Part shown: positions 1-7,979 of the stretch, in pieces
Layout: the number at the start of each line of letters is the position of its first letter
Numbering within the stretch: position 1 is the stretch's first letter
From: M55B144 sp964550615
GTDB taxonomy: Bacteria; Bipolaricaulota; Bipolaricaulia; UBA7950; UBA9294
Assembly (NCBI GenBank): GCA_964550615.1
Contig: CAZKAB010000041.1
Span: 1-14,293, forward strand
Direction: 5' to 3'
DNA length: 14,293 bases
The notes under the pieces: generated by a model
What the model saw: the letters and a program-made list of their open reading frames with translations, nothing else
What the model was told of the DNA's origin: nothing
The model's database searches: none
Made by a program: the position numbers and the translations under genes

Positions 1-3000
1 CCGCCGTCACCGCAGCCGTCGTTGCAACCGGAGCCGTCGTTTGAGGGGTCGGTCGGAGGTTCGACCGTGATAAACGCCGATCGGTCAACGTTCACAGAAG
101 CCAGGGAGGACATGTGCACACGATCGTTGGGTACGTAGTAAACCGTGGCATTGGCCATGATCAAAGTGCTTTGATCTTCCGAAGGCAGCGTTTTGGTAAT
201 ATGAACCGATCCTGGCGCGGGGCCAACAGTAGTTGGTGTGAGGTCTATGCCTTCCTTTTCCACGAAGTCGCCAGTAATGGCAACTGCATCACCGTGGCCG
301 TCGGCGTCCGGGTGTTCTTCCACAAGAATGTCATACTCCATCCCTGTTGCTGTAGCGACGGCATTGCTGATCGTCGTCTGAGTGGGGCGGCGGCTGATGT
401 CCTTTCCGTACACCCCATTGCTCCCCTGATAGACCCCATCACTCGGCGTATAGGTCGCGGTAATGATGTCGATGTCGCCGCCTTCCGAATCGAGGTGGTC
501 GCGCCAGTATCGATAGAGCCACTTCGTTCCGCCGGAACCATCGGAGGCCGGTCCCCAGAAGAAGACAACGTGGCCTTCGGCCTTTGGTGTCAACGACTTG
601 GTGATCCCGATTGCCGAATCGTCCATTGCCGACTCTTCAGGCCGGGGAGGCGAGCCGGCCGCGCCGGACGCGTCGTTGACCGACACCGAGAACGTGGTAA
701 CCTCGTTGACAAGGATCCCTTTCGAAGTGGCGAACTTCACGGTCGTTGTGGTGGGGCGGAGGATGACATTCAGATATCCAACCGTCGATCCCGGTGCGTA
801 CATATCCGAGCCCGAGTATTCTGCGGTGATCGTCTTGAGGGGATTCGTATGATCGTCGGTGCCGTCGTCGAAGAGAGCACTGGGTGTGTAAGTCGCGGTG
901 CAATTGCCGTTTGCATCAAGCGTATACTCGCCATTCGAGTGATTGAACTCACCCGATCCATCGTCAACAGACAAGGTCACTTTGCCAGTCGGTGTACTTC
1001 CTCCGGTTCCTGCCGTAGTGTCATCCTCAACGTGGATGGCGATTGTCACCGGCTGATATACATAGGCGGTTGTCGGTGCCACGGTCATTTGAATATCTGC
1101 TGCCCGCCCGGCGATCGCCTGGGCGAAGGTGCCTTCGCTTCCAATATGAATCGCACTTCCAGCGTACGTGGCCGTGAAAGTGTGCGGTGTTCCAGCGTCG
1201 CTCGTTGGGGTGTAAGTGAACGTGAACTGGCCGCCGTCGTCTGCAACGAGCGTGTGAGACGCTCCCACCAAGACGCCCTTCCCGGATGGGCTCACAGTGA
1301 TATGCACATCACCCGTTGGAACAATCGGCCCACAATTCGACGTGTCGCTGACCGTCACGAGGCATGTGGCGGTATCCCCTACGACCAGTGGCGTATCAGA
1401 TCCGAAGACGGTCGTCATGGTGTCCCGCTTGCTAACCGTTAAGCTAAACTCCGAACTTTTGCTGTTCAAGTATGAGGTATCGCCTGAGTACAACGCCGTG
1501 ATCTTCGCCGTTGGCACATCCCCCGCGACAGGGGTGTAGTACGTGCTACATGTGCCGCCTTGGCTGATATCGCACGCAACTGGGTCGAATATCCCGCTTC
1601 CATCACTTGCCCAGCTTACTGTTCCGGTGAATCCTGGGCCATCCGGCGAGGCGCTCTTGTCAGTCACAGTGGCAGTCAGCAGAACAGGTTGAGAGACACA
1701 CGCTGTGCTGGGGCCACTAACGGACGTTTCAGTATCGCGGGAGACCACTGTGTGCTGTACAGTGTCCAAGTAGCTGGGTGGCGTGCCGCTTACAGTTCCT
1801 GTATAGGTCGCGGTCAGGTCCCAGGTACCTGCAATAATCCCTGTTGTGTCAAGGGTAGTTGAACCGGATTCAGTCCCTCCAGACACGGCCACAGTATTGG
1901 TGGCCGTATTCGTTCCGTCGGTCATGCTTATAACCAAGTTCCCATTCTCTGAGAAGCCCCCTCCACTCTCGTGGCTCCAGTAAACCGTAATCGTAGCGCC
2001 GGCGATAGACGGTTCCGGATCGATGGAGGTGATTGNNNNNNNNNNNNNNNNNNNNNNNNNNNNNNNNNNNNNNNNNNNNNNNNNNNNNNNNNNNNNNNNN
2101 NNNNNNNNNNNNNNNNNNNNNNNNNNNNNNNNNNNACCGTATGGGACGCCGATGCGGTGCTCCCGCTGTAGTTCTCGTTTGTGGCATCACTGTAGGTTGC
2201 AGTGATCGTCTTGTCCCCTGCAGTGTTCGAGGTGAAGTTGACGCTCCAAGTGTATGTTGTCCCGCTGTCCAACGTAAAAGCTGTTGTCGAAGTGTCATCT
2301 GCTAGCGTGCCGTCGCTTACGGTCACCTGTCCGGTGAGAGTGCCAGCCCCCGGCGATGTTACGGTGACCGTTCCGCTGACTGTGTATGAGACCCCAACGT
2401 CTGTCGCGGTATCCGCTGGAGGGGTCTGACCATTAACGTTAGTGATGGCTGTCGTCGTATTTGCCTTGTTGACCCGCTGAGTGTACTCGGCACTGTCAGA
2501 GGTCGCGTAGTTCGTGTCGCCGCCATACTCGGCAAAGATCGCCACCGGATCCTCGCTCGCATCAAACGTGACTCCCGAGACGGTGGCCACACCCGAGCCA
2601 TCAAGCGTGTCGGAGCCAAGAGAAGTCCCTCCCACGGAGCCCTTGTAGAAGGTGACGGTTCCCGTCGGCGTGCCGGATCCGGGTCCCGCGGCGGCAACCG
2701 TCGCGGTGAATGTGACGCTTTCGCCTGTCACCGAGGGATTCGGGATCGAGGTCACCGTTGTCGTCGTGTCCGCCTTGTTTACGGTGTGAGAATCGGTATC
2801 GTCATCTCCGTTGTAGTTTGTGTCTCCAAGATACTCCGCGGTGATCGACTTCGGGGTCCCGACTGTCGTCGAGACGAAAGAACAGCTCCACTCCCAATGA
2901 TCCACACTCCAGGCGAGCGGTATGCCCGTGACATCATTCGCCGTTGTCCCGTCGGACACCGTCACGGTCCCAGTTGTCGTGTGTGTTCCATCTATGTACT

Positions 3001-4699
3001 CCGGGGTGACGGTGCCGCTCACCGTGTACGACTCTCCCACAACGGTCGGCGCGTCGGTCCAACCCGAAATGGTTGTGTTCACTCCATTGACTTCGGTGAT
3101 CTCCGTCGTCGTGTTGGCCTTACTTACGGTGTGAGAATCAGTGTCCGTATCTCCGTTGTAGTTCGTGTCTCCGGAGTAGGCGGCAGTAATTGTCTTCCCG
3201 CCTTGGGTTTTCGACGCAAGCGTGCAGCTCCACGATCCGTCTGCACCAATAGGTGCCGGAGAGCTATACACCGAGCCGTCATCCACGGTGACCGTTCCCG
3301 TCGGCGTCCCCCCTCCCGGGGAAACAACTTCCACGGTTCCGTTGACTGTGTAGGGTTCGCCAACGACCGTCGCTGTCCCGAGGTCCGTCCCGGTGATTCC
3401 CGTCGTCGTGTCCGCCTTGTTGACGTTGTGATCTACAGGCTGCTCGGCCGTATCGTCTCCGGAGAGGGTCTCATCTCCGTTGTAGTTCGTGTCTCCGGAG
3501 TAACTGGCAGTGATCGTCTTGGCGCCAGCGGTACTCGATGTGAGCGTGCAGCTCCAGTTCCATTTGCCCGCGACAGGATTGTCCCAATCCAGTGTCGGGT
3601 CACCGCAGGTATCCGTGCCATCGCTCACCGTTACCCCACCAGTCGGCGTTCCCCCTCCCGGGGCAACAACCTCTACGGTGCCGCTCACCGTGTACGGTTC
3701 GCCGACAACGGTTCCCGCCGTCAAGTCGGTGGTGATCACCACGGTTGTGTCGGCCTTCTCCACTGTATGCGGCTGCGTGTTGCTGCTGGCCTGGTAATTG
3801 GTGTCGCCAGAGTAACTGGCAGTGATCGTCTTCGCGCCAGCGGTTGTTGAAGTAAGATCGCAGCTCCACGTCCAGTGATCTGTGGCCCACGTTAGATCTG
3901 TGTAGGGTATCGTCAAACTATCCGTGCCATCGGACACGACCACGGTAGTGGTAGCGTCCGGTGTGTGAGTACCCGTCGTGTTTGCAGGTGTCACTGTTCC
4001 GCTGACCGTATAGGTCTCGCCGACATCGGTCGCTGTGCCCAGATCTGTCCCGGTAATTGCCGTCGTCGTACTNNNNNNNNNNNNNNNNNNNNNNNNNNNN
4101 NNNNNNNNNNNNNNNNNNNNNNNNNNNNNNNNNNNNNNNNNNNNNNNNNNNNNNNNNNNNNNNNNNNNNNNNACGGAGGGATCGGGAGTGTCTGCTGCAA
4201 TCGTGACCGTCGTCTGCGCCTTGTCGACAGAGAGCGTCTCGCTGTTCGAGGAGCCAGCGAGCGCCGGGGAGCATGCAGCGCAGTCCGGGTAGGTTGCTTC
4301 CGCCGTGTATGTTCCAACTTTGGAAGGCGTGAAGGTGGAGGTCCATACAAGTGCATCAGTACCGCTGGTACTCGCGGTACCAGGCGCCACAGTGTCGCTG
4401 TGTACGTCACACGTCCCTGATCCGGGGCTCTTGATGCACTGTGTGAGCGCGACAGTAGACCAGTCGGTCACTGAATCCGTCTGCGCGGTGAGCTTCCATG
4501 TGACCGTTACGAGCTGTCCGACGACCGGGGCCGAAGGGGAGAAGGTGATCTCAATGGACGTACTGACCTGCGCCATGGCCGCGCCCCCCAACAGCAAGCA
4601 GAAGAGAAGGACGAGTCCGGCTGCAGCCGATAAGCGACCGAACCGCAGGCCATGAGCCTTTCGCACGCCACGATCCTGATGCTTGATATATGTCTTCAT
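1..4699 (-). CDS. Giant exported protein of tandem bacterial Ig-like domains (3' end beyond window, two assembly gaps)
   Basis: Seen: from ATG 4699 the protein opens with a long basic n-region, a hydrophobic stretch and an AMA|Q cleavage site near residue 43. An immediately preceding GTG at 4702 is a possible alternative start; ATG fits the G-rich Shine-Dalgarno-like stretch at 4706-4715 better. At least eleven Ig-like repeats of about 85-115 residues follow. Each opens with K(A/R)(D/N)TTT and carries (V)VGEPYTVSGTV, GTPTGTVTV and a late SGDTNY-type motif, the signature of the Big_3_5-like fold. The frame crosses gaps at 4073-4172 and 2036-2135. Codons start at positions congruent to 1 mod 3 before the second gap and 2 mod 3 after it, and stay open to position 1. 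About 1,500 residues are visible; the last part is less repeat-like and ends in an Asp/Gly/Cys-rich segment. Inferred: surface-exposed adhesin or stalk, second gene of a riboswitch-controlled operon. The anchor domain would lie outside the window. No catalytic domain seen. Confidence 0.85.
2036..2135. other. Assembly gap (100 N) inside the Ig-repeat gene
   Basis: Exactly 100 N, a conventional placeholder of unknown true length. On the minus strand the sequence stops after ...SASHT plus two bases of the next codon and resumes with two bases before ITSIDPEPS. Elsewhere in the protein this spacing is filled by a VNKADTTTT-type linker, so the gap falls at a domain boundary. Confidence 0.95.
3501..3844. 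repeat. Near-identical direct repeats inside the Ig-domain gene
   Basis: The 32-base stretch at 3501-3532 recurs at 3813-3844 with one mismatch, 312 bases (104 codons) apart, matching one Ig-domain period. It encodes the AGAKTITASYSGDTNY region on the minus strand. A related but more diverged copy lies near 3178. This DNA-level similarity can explain why assembly broke inside the gene. Confidence 0.8.
4073..4172. other. Assembly gap (100 N) inside the Ig-repeat gene
   Basis: Exactly 100 N. On the minus strand the protein breaks after ADTPDPS and resumes at STTTAITGTD, so the body of at least one Ig domain is probably missing, since both sides are domain-opening sequence. Confidence 0.95.
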
Positions 4700-4715
4700 C
4701 ACTTTCTCATCCCCC

Positions 4716-6056
4716 CTAAAACACCACGCCGGCGGTGACCGCGGCGCGCGTTAGTCCGTATCTGCCGAATGTCGCCTGCACCGTCACCACTGCGGGGCTG
4801 AGCCGGAAAGTGAGTGTGCTCCCTAAGCTCGCAAACCCGAACTTCTCGGCACGGTCGGCAAAGGCAACGCTCGTCCCGGCTGAGAAGATCCCTTGCGATA
4901 GTGACAGCCGCATCGAGAGGCCGGTCATCCCTCTCTCCAGACCGGAGGCGGTCATGCCGAACGAGCCGGTCATCGCGCCCATATTGAGCCCCGTGCCGAA
5001 GCTGAACGACATGGATGTCAGCGACATCGTGTCTAGGGCAAACGATACTCGGAACGGGTCCATACTGATCGAGAGCGTGACACCGCCAAACTTGGGCGGG
5101 AATGGGGCGAGGCTGACCGAGCCGCTGATGCTGACTTTGTCCCACAACTTGCCGGATAGGCTTATCGCTGTGCTGAATGCCGTTGTTCCCTCTGTCTGTA
5201 CCGGAGTCTGTGTAAACGTAAAGCTCGTGCCGAGCATCACCGACTGAAAAGCCGTGCCGCCAAGATTCATATCGGCCAGTTTGATGCCGCTTATTCCAAA
5301 CCGCGCGAAGTAGTTGTCGGGAAGCACGCTACCGGTGGCGGAGTAGCCTTTGATGCTCGTACCTGATGTTGTAGCGTTTATCCCGGCACTGGCGCTTACC
5401 GAGACGCCCATCTGCGCGCGCCAGCTGGCGGAGATCAAGCTTCCAACGGCGAAGCTCTGGCTTTGCGCCGGATAGTACAAGGGCGTCCAGGGTAACCCAG
5501 GGATCCTAATTGTGAAGGCAGATCCGGGGTTGGGGAAGTTGACATCGTCAAGCATTGCCAACCAGTTGATGTTGAAACCGGCAATGGACGTAGATAGCGT
5601 CACCCGCGCCTTAACGAACAAGATGTCCCCGGGGGGAATCAATTGAGAGTTTGGGAGGTTGTTTACATCGGTTACCGCTTCAAACGGTACAGCGAACCAC
5701 ATCTCGGGGACGATGCTAAGCTTGTCGAACGTGATCTCGTAGAAAAGCAATTCGCCGAGATCGATCGGCGTCTTGATCACGCAGTGTTCCGGCCCGGCGG
5801 TGTTCACTACTGCATCGATATTCAGATGCGCAAAACCGAAGTTGGCATCCAAGACAAGATTCGATGCTAGCGCAAACTCGAGCATTACGAACTCGCTCGG
5901 CGTATCGAGCTTGATCTCACCCGTCAGCGTCGTCGGAATACGCCGGGCGACAAGGTCCATGCCGAAACGCCCGGAGATCTGGGCCACAGCCGGCCCCGCG
6001 ATCCCCCCCAAGAGCACCACCAAGAGCAGGATCGCCCACCAGGCCCTCCTTGACAT
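4716..6056 (-). CDS. Exported protein, probable outer-membrane beta-barrel, 446 aa
   Basis: Seen: the ATG at 6056 follows a GGGAGG Shine-Dalgarno (6063-6068) by six bases, so I prefer it to an in-frame TTG six bases upstream. An N-terminal SRRAWW, a hydrophobic core and a PAVA|Q site near residue 25 make a clear Sec signal peptide. The mature part is rich in Ser/Thr/Gly with alternating hydrophobic residues and repeated short patterns such as TGSFGMTASG, SISGSVSLA and SMSFSFGTG. It ends ...TAGVVF; a terminal Phe is typical of Bam-assembled barrels. I recognise no named family. Context: first gene after the promoter, GEMM-I riboswitch and terminator; the Ig-repeat protein starts 16 bases after its stop. 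Inferred: a surface or outer-membrane partner of that protein. Barrel topology is inferred from composition only. Confidence 0.75.
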   Translation of the reverse strand: MSRRAWWAILLLVVLLGGIAGPAVAQISGRFGMDLVARRIPTTLTGEIKLDTPSEFVMLEFALASNLVLDANFGFAHLNIDAVVNTAGPEHCVIKTPIDLGELLFYEITFDKLSIVPEMWFAVPFEAVTDVNNLPNSQLIPPGDILFVKARVTLSTSIAGFNINWLAMLDDVNFPNPGSAFTIRIPGLPWTPLYYPAQSQSFAVGSLISASWRAQMGVSVSASAGINATTSGTSIKGYSATGSVLPDNYFARFGISGIKLADMNLGGTAFQSVMLGTSFTFTQTPVQTEGTTAFSTAISLSGKLWDKVSISGSVSLAPFPPKFGGVTLSISMDPFRVSFALDTMSLTSMSFSFGTGLNMGAMTGSFGMTASGLERGMTGLSMRLSLSQGIFSAGTSVAFADRAEKFGFASLGSTLTFRLSPAVVTVQATFGRYGLTRAAVTAGVVF

Positions 6057-6099
6057 CGCCAACCTCCCTTACCTCCGCTAGTTCAGAACTCGCCCCCCT

Positions 6100-6132
6100 C
6101 TTCTCTTCGGGTTCCCCATACCCAAAAAGAAG
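6100..6132 (-). other. 12-bp leader hairpin overlapping the terminator U-tract
   Basis: In minus-strand RNA, CUUCUUUUUGGG pairs with CCCGAAGAGAAG around a 9-base loop: 12 pairs, two of them G-U. The 5' arm is the U-tract of the terminator just upstream, and the 3' arm ends about 44 bases before the ATG at 6056. No U-run follows, so this is not itself a terminator. Confidence 0.55.
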
Positions 6133-6159
6133 ACGCACTCCGACTTATCGAAGCACGTC
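6124..6159 (-). terminator. Leader rho-independent terminator, probable riboswitch expression platform
   Basis: On the minus strand GACGTGCTTCGA, loop TAAG, TCGGAGTGCGTC form a 12-bp stem (three G-U pairs), followed at once by TTCTTTTT. It lies about 50 bases after the riboswitch aptamer and 68 bases before the start codon. That is the position expected of an intrinsic terminator under riboswitch control. Confidence 0.75.
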
Positions 6160-6207
6160 AAACAAAGCTAATAAAAGTTCCTACAACTGCCACCAGTTAC
6201 TGCTCCC

Positions 6208-6290
6208 CGACCCTGGCAGCCCGGCTGGCTCTGATAGCCCCGTGGCTTTGTGCCCCCACTTTACAGTAAGGTTACCCTTTTTCAGGATCT
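6208..6290 (-). promoter_or_regulatory. Cyclic-di-GMP-I (GEMM-I) riboswitch aptamer
   Basis: Seen on the minus strand, in order: AGGGTAACC (3' part of the 5' P1 strand); a perfect 7-bp hairpin CCTTACT-GTAA-AGTGGGG (6254-6271) with a GNRA tetraloop; the conserved block GCACAAAGCC (6244-6253), against the usual GACGCAAAGCC; CACGG and a short GGCT-ATCAG-AGCC stem (6227-6239); then AGCCGGGCTGCC closing P1. This order and these blocks match the GEMM-I consensus, including the GNRA loop and its receptor side. A G occupies the position before the TAACC run where c-di-GMP binders have G and cGAMP variants have A, though the block is one base shorter than usual. It sits about 30 bases after the predicted transcription start and upstream of an intrinsic terminator. 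Known: GEMM-I RNAs sense c-di-GMP and often control surface, adhesion or motility genes. Confidence 0.87.
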
Positions 6291-6320
6291 ATCCTGCAAA
6301 TTAGTATTACTGCCCCAAAC

Positions 6321-6356
6321 ACTGCACAGTATATAAGGACCACATGATTTTGTCAA
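6321..6356 (-). promoter_or_regulatory. Sigma70-type promoter for the barrel/Ig operon
   Basis: On the minus strand TTGACA (6356-6351) and TATACT (6333-6328) are separated by exactly 17 bases. Predicted +1 is near 6321, placing the GEMM-I aptamer at the 5' end of the transcript with a leader of about 265 bases to ATG 6056. Confidence 0.8.
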
Positions 6357-6679
6357 TAGTCGCCGTGTAGTCTGGATAATATGAATTGACTCCACCTGTC
6401 TCTTCTGCGGTGCCGGCACCCAAAGACCGGTACAGCATCCCGCATCCGGGCAGGAGAGCATCGCTCGCCTGCGTGATGCGCTCACAGCGATGCCCAGAGA
6501 TGAGCGTGGAATCGATTGGAACCGATAACCGCACTTCGTCCTGGAACCCGGCGAAGGGAGCAAGAGTGGTACGAATCAATCAGGGTCTTGCGCGTAATAG
6601 GTCATCCAAACCCGGAACAAGATCGTGGGCCTTCAACGATTCAGGTGCCTCTACGCCGGGTTCAGCCAGAAGCGGCTAT
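6357..6679. other. Intergenic stretch between the PLD gene and the riboswitch promoter
   Basis: No convincing gene. It holds a perfect 12-bp palindrome GGTGCCGGCACC at 6409-6420, about 53 bases upstream of the -35 box. A minus-strand open frame (6579-6307) needs a TTG start, has no visible Shine-Dalgarno and runs through the promoter, so I do not call it. No clear terminator for the PLD gene was found. Confidence 0.5.
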
Positions 6680-7537
6680 TCACCAAACGTTTTCATCCGC
6701 GATCTTTCCGTCCGGCGTCACGAGAAATACCTCATCATGATCATCATTGAGATACAGCCCTTCCGTATCATGCGTCGGGTTGTAGGTGTCGATGCACACC
6801 GAAAACGGTTCGTCCGGCTTGAGGACGGTCTCATCGGGGAACGTATAGCTTCCCTCCAGATCGCTGAGGCGCCAACCGCTGATGTCCACATCGTTGTTTG
6901 AAACGTCAAGAAGCTGGATGCACTCACCTACGCGGTCAATTGTGTATATGATGACCGACTGAACTCCGACGGAGACGGCCTGTCCCGCAGAAGTACTGCC
7001 GGTCTCAGCGCGGAATGCGGTCCATAGCCGGTTGAATTCATTCGTATATCGTTCCGCCGCCGTCTGTGCCGCCGTGAGCACGGAGCAGTATATGAATACC
7101 TCATTCTCGTAATTCTCTTTGTCGGCGGTGTCGGACCAGTCGTACGAGCCGGTGATGACGAGATTGCCATCGACCACGGCAAACTTGTGATGGAAGAGGC
7201 CGGTCGATGTTGCGATAACCACCGTTATTCCCGCCGAGGTCAATTTGCCATACTCTCCGCCCCATACCGTATCCTGACCGAACCCAAGAATTGCGCGCAC
7301 TGTCACTCCGCGCCGTGCCGCGCGCACCACTGCCGATCCAAGTTCATCATCGGTGAACGAGAACAGCGCAAGATCAAGGCTTTGTTTTGCTCCGTCAATC
7401 GCATGGATAATGGCAGCCTCGATTGTGCCATCAACTTCCGGAGAAACGAAGTAGCTTTGCACCGTACAAGTCTGCGCCGCCACACCGCCGCCGATAACCG
7501 CCACTGCTAGAATCGCCAGGAGCAGCCGCCTTATCAT
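6680..7537 (-). CDS. Secreted phospholipase D-like protein with C-terminal lamin-tail domain, 285 aa
   Basis: Seen: ATG 7537 follows AAGGAGG at good spacing. Residues 1-21 form a signal peptide (MIRRLLLAILAVAV..., VAA|Q). Residues about 28-165 are a PLD-like domain with one HKD motif, H116-x-K118-x4-D123, followed by GSYDWSD, as in Nuc-type single-motif enzymes, which work as homodimers. Residues about 195-285 resemble a lamin-tail (LTD) beta-sandwich: CIQLLDVSNNDVDISGWRLSD, then TFPDETVLKPDEPFSVC and a DEVFLVTPDGK stretch. Known: single-HKD PLD proteins are mostly nucleases or phosphodiesterases, and LTDs accompany secreted nucleases. Inferred: an exported nuclease or phosphodiesterase with a binding domain; substrate unknown. 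It ends about 320 bases before the next promoter and is probably a separate transcript. Confidence 0.85.
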   Translation of the reverse strand: MIRRLLLAILAVAVIGGGVAAQTCTVQSYFVSPEVDGTIEAAIIHAIDGAKQSLDLALFSFTDDELGSAVVRAARRGVTVRAILGFGQDTVWGGEYGKLTSAGITVVIATSTGLFHHKFAVVDGNLVITGSYDWSDTADKENYENEVFIYCSVLTAAQTAAERYTNEFNRLWTAFRAETGSTSAGQAVSVGVQSVIIYTIDRVGECIQLLDVSNNDVDISGWRLSDLEGSYTFPDETVLKPDEPFSVCIDTYNPTHDTEGLYLNDDHDEVFLVTPDGKIADENVW

Positions 7538-7572
7538 GCAATCCTCCTTACAGCCATTTTCTTAATTCCTTT

Positions 7573-7590
7573 CACCTGCTTCTGCAGGTG
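7573..7590 (-). other. Perfect 7-bp hairpin in the PLD leader
   Basis: CACCTGC-AGAA-GCAGGTG on the minus strand, about 35 bases before the PLD start codon. No U-run follows, so it is not a terminator; it may be an operator or an mRNA-stabilising structure. I found no convincing -35/-10 pair nearby. Confidence 0.4.
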
Positions 7591-7740
7591 TGGCCTCTGT
7601 GGATAATGCAGCGAGGCCTTCTTCGCAAGTCTTCATCCATAACGCACGACTATTCTATACCTGTGAGAGACGCGGTCTACTCGCGCAACCTTACACTTTT
7701 ACTCGATTCACCAGACTTCTCCCAAAGGTACAAGATCTAT

Positions 7741-7979
7741 TCACCACGAAGGACACGAAGAGCACGAAGCAGTCAAAGAACGAAGCGCTTGATCCCACTC
7801 TTCAGCGTGGTGGCATCGAAAGTGCCATTCATCTAGAGTCCGCGTACAAGGCATTGCTCATAGGTCGACCCAAGCGCTCCTGGCCCCAGTCCTCGGTGCA
7901 CTTCAATCGCGCAACCGATCACTCGATTCGACAGCTCGTCAAGTTCCACTCTTCGTGTCCTTCGTGCTCTTCGTGGTGA
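7741..7979. repeat. Inverted CACGAAG-type repeat pair
   Basis: A 29-base arm at 7741-7769 begins TCACCACGAAGGACACGAAG. The reverse complement of 7951-7979 begins TCACCACGAAGAGCACGAAG. The arms match at 25 of 29 positions and use the same nine-base units GGACACGAA and GAGCACGAA in swapped order. They bracket a GxxExxY gene remnant, a pairing familiar from environmental genomes. Confidence 0.8.
7773..7949 (-). pseudogene. GxxExxY-family protein remnant (internal deletion, amber stop)
   Basis: Reading from GTG 7949, the frame gives VELDELSNRVIGCAIEVHR then GLGPGALGSTYEQC and a TAG at 7835-7833. The same frame continues to TTLKSGIKRFVL and a TGA at 7775-7773. The first block matches the N-terminus and the last the C-terminal IKRFVL end of the GxxExxY family (usually about 125-130 aa). 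About 70 central codons are missing. In the signature G-x-x-E-x-x-Y the Glu is Gly here (GALGSTY). The upstream repeat also puts the usual ATG (MTHHEEHEG...) out of frame. The function of the intact family is not established; a PD-(D/E)XK-like fold has been proposed. Confidence 0.75.

Noticed and set aside
114..1442. Long plus-strand open frame (442 codons) opposite the Ig-repeat gene
   Set aside because: Its product is Arg/Cys/Gly-rich and unlike any family, while the opposite strand gives clear Ig-like repeats continuous with the exported protein. It is a shadow produced by the repeat's codon bias.
2786..3850. Plus-strand open frame of 354 codons with internal repeats
   Set aside because: It lies opposite Ig domains; the apparent repeats are the antisense image of the Ig repeats, and there is no ribosome binding site.
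6170..6200. Hairpin GTAACTG-GTGG-CAGTTGT followed by CTTTTATT as the riboswitch terminator
   Set aside because: The stem is 7 bp with two G-U pairs and the T-rich stretch starts 7 bases away; the 12-bp stem with adjacent TTCTTTTT at 6124-6159 is much stronger. It may be a competing leader structure.
6307..6579. Minus-strand frame of 90 codons upstream of the riboswitch
   Set aside because: It needs a TTG start, lacks a Shine-Dalgarno and runs through the strong promoter at 6328-6356; the product matches nothing I know.
6386..6901. Plus-strand frame of 171 codons
   Set aside because: It overlaps the 3' part of the well-supported PLD gene on the other strand and has no recognisable motif.
7590..7979. 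Plus-strand frame of 129 codons spanning the CACGAAG repeats
   Set aside because: The motif-bearing reading is on the minus strand (GxxExxY remnant); the plus-strand product is repeat-derived.
7741..7979. Possible CRISPR array or transposon with terminal inverted repeats and transposase
   Set aside because: Only two arms, inverted rather than direct, no spacers and no transposase; a GxxExxY-associated repeat fits better.
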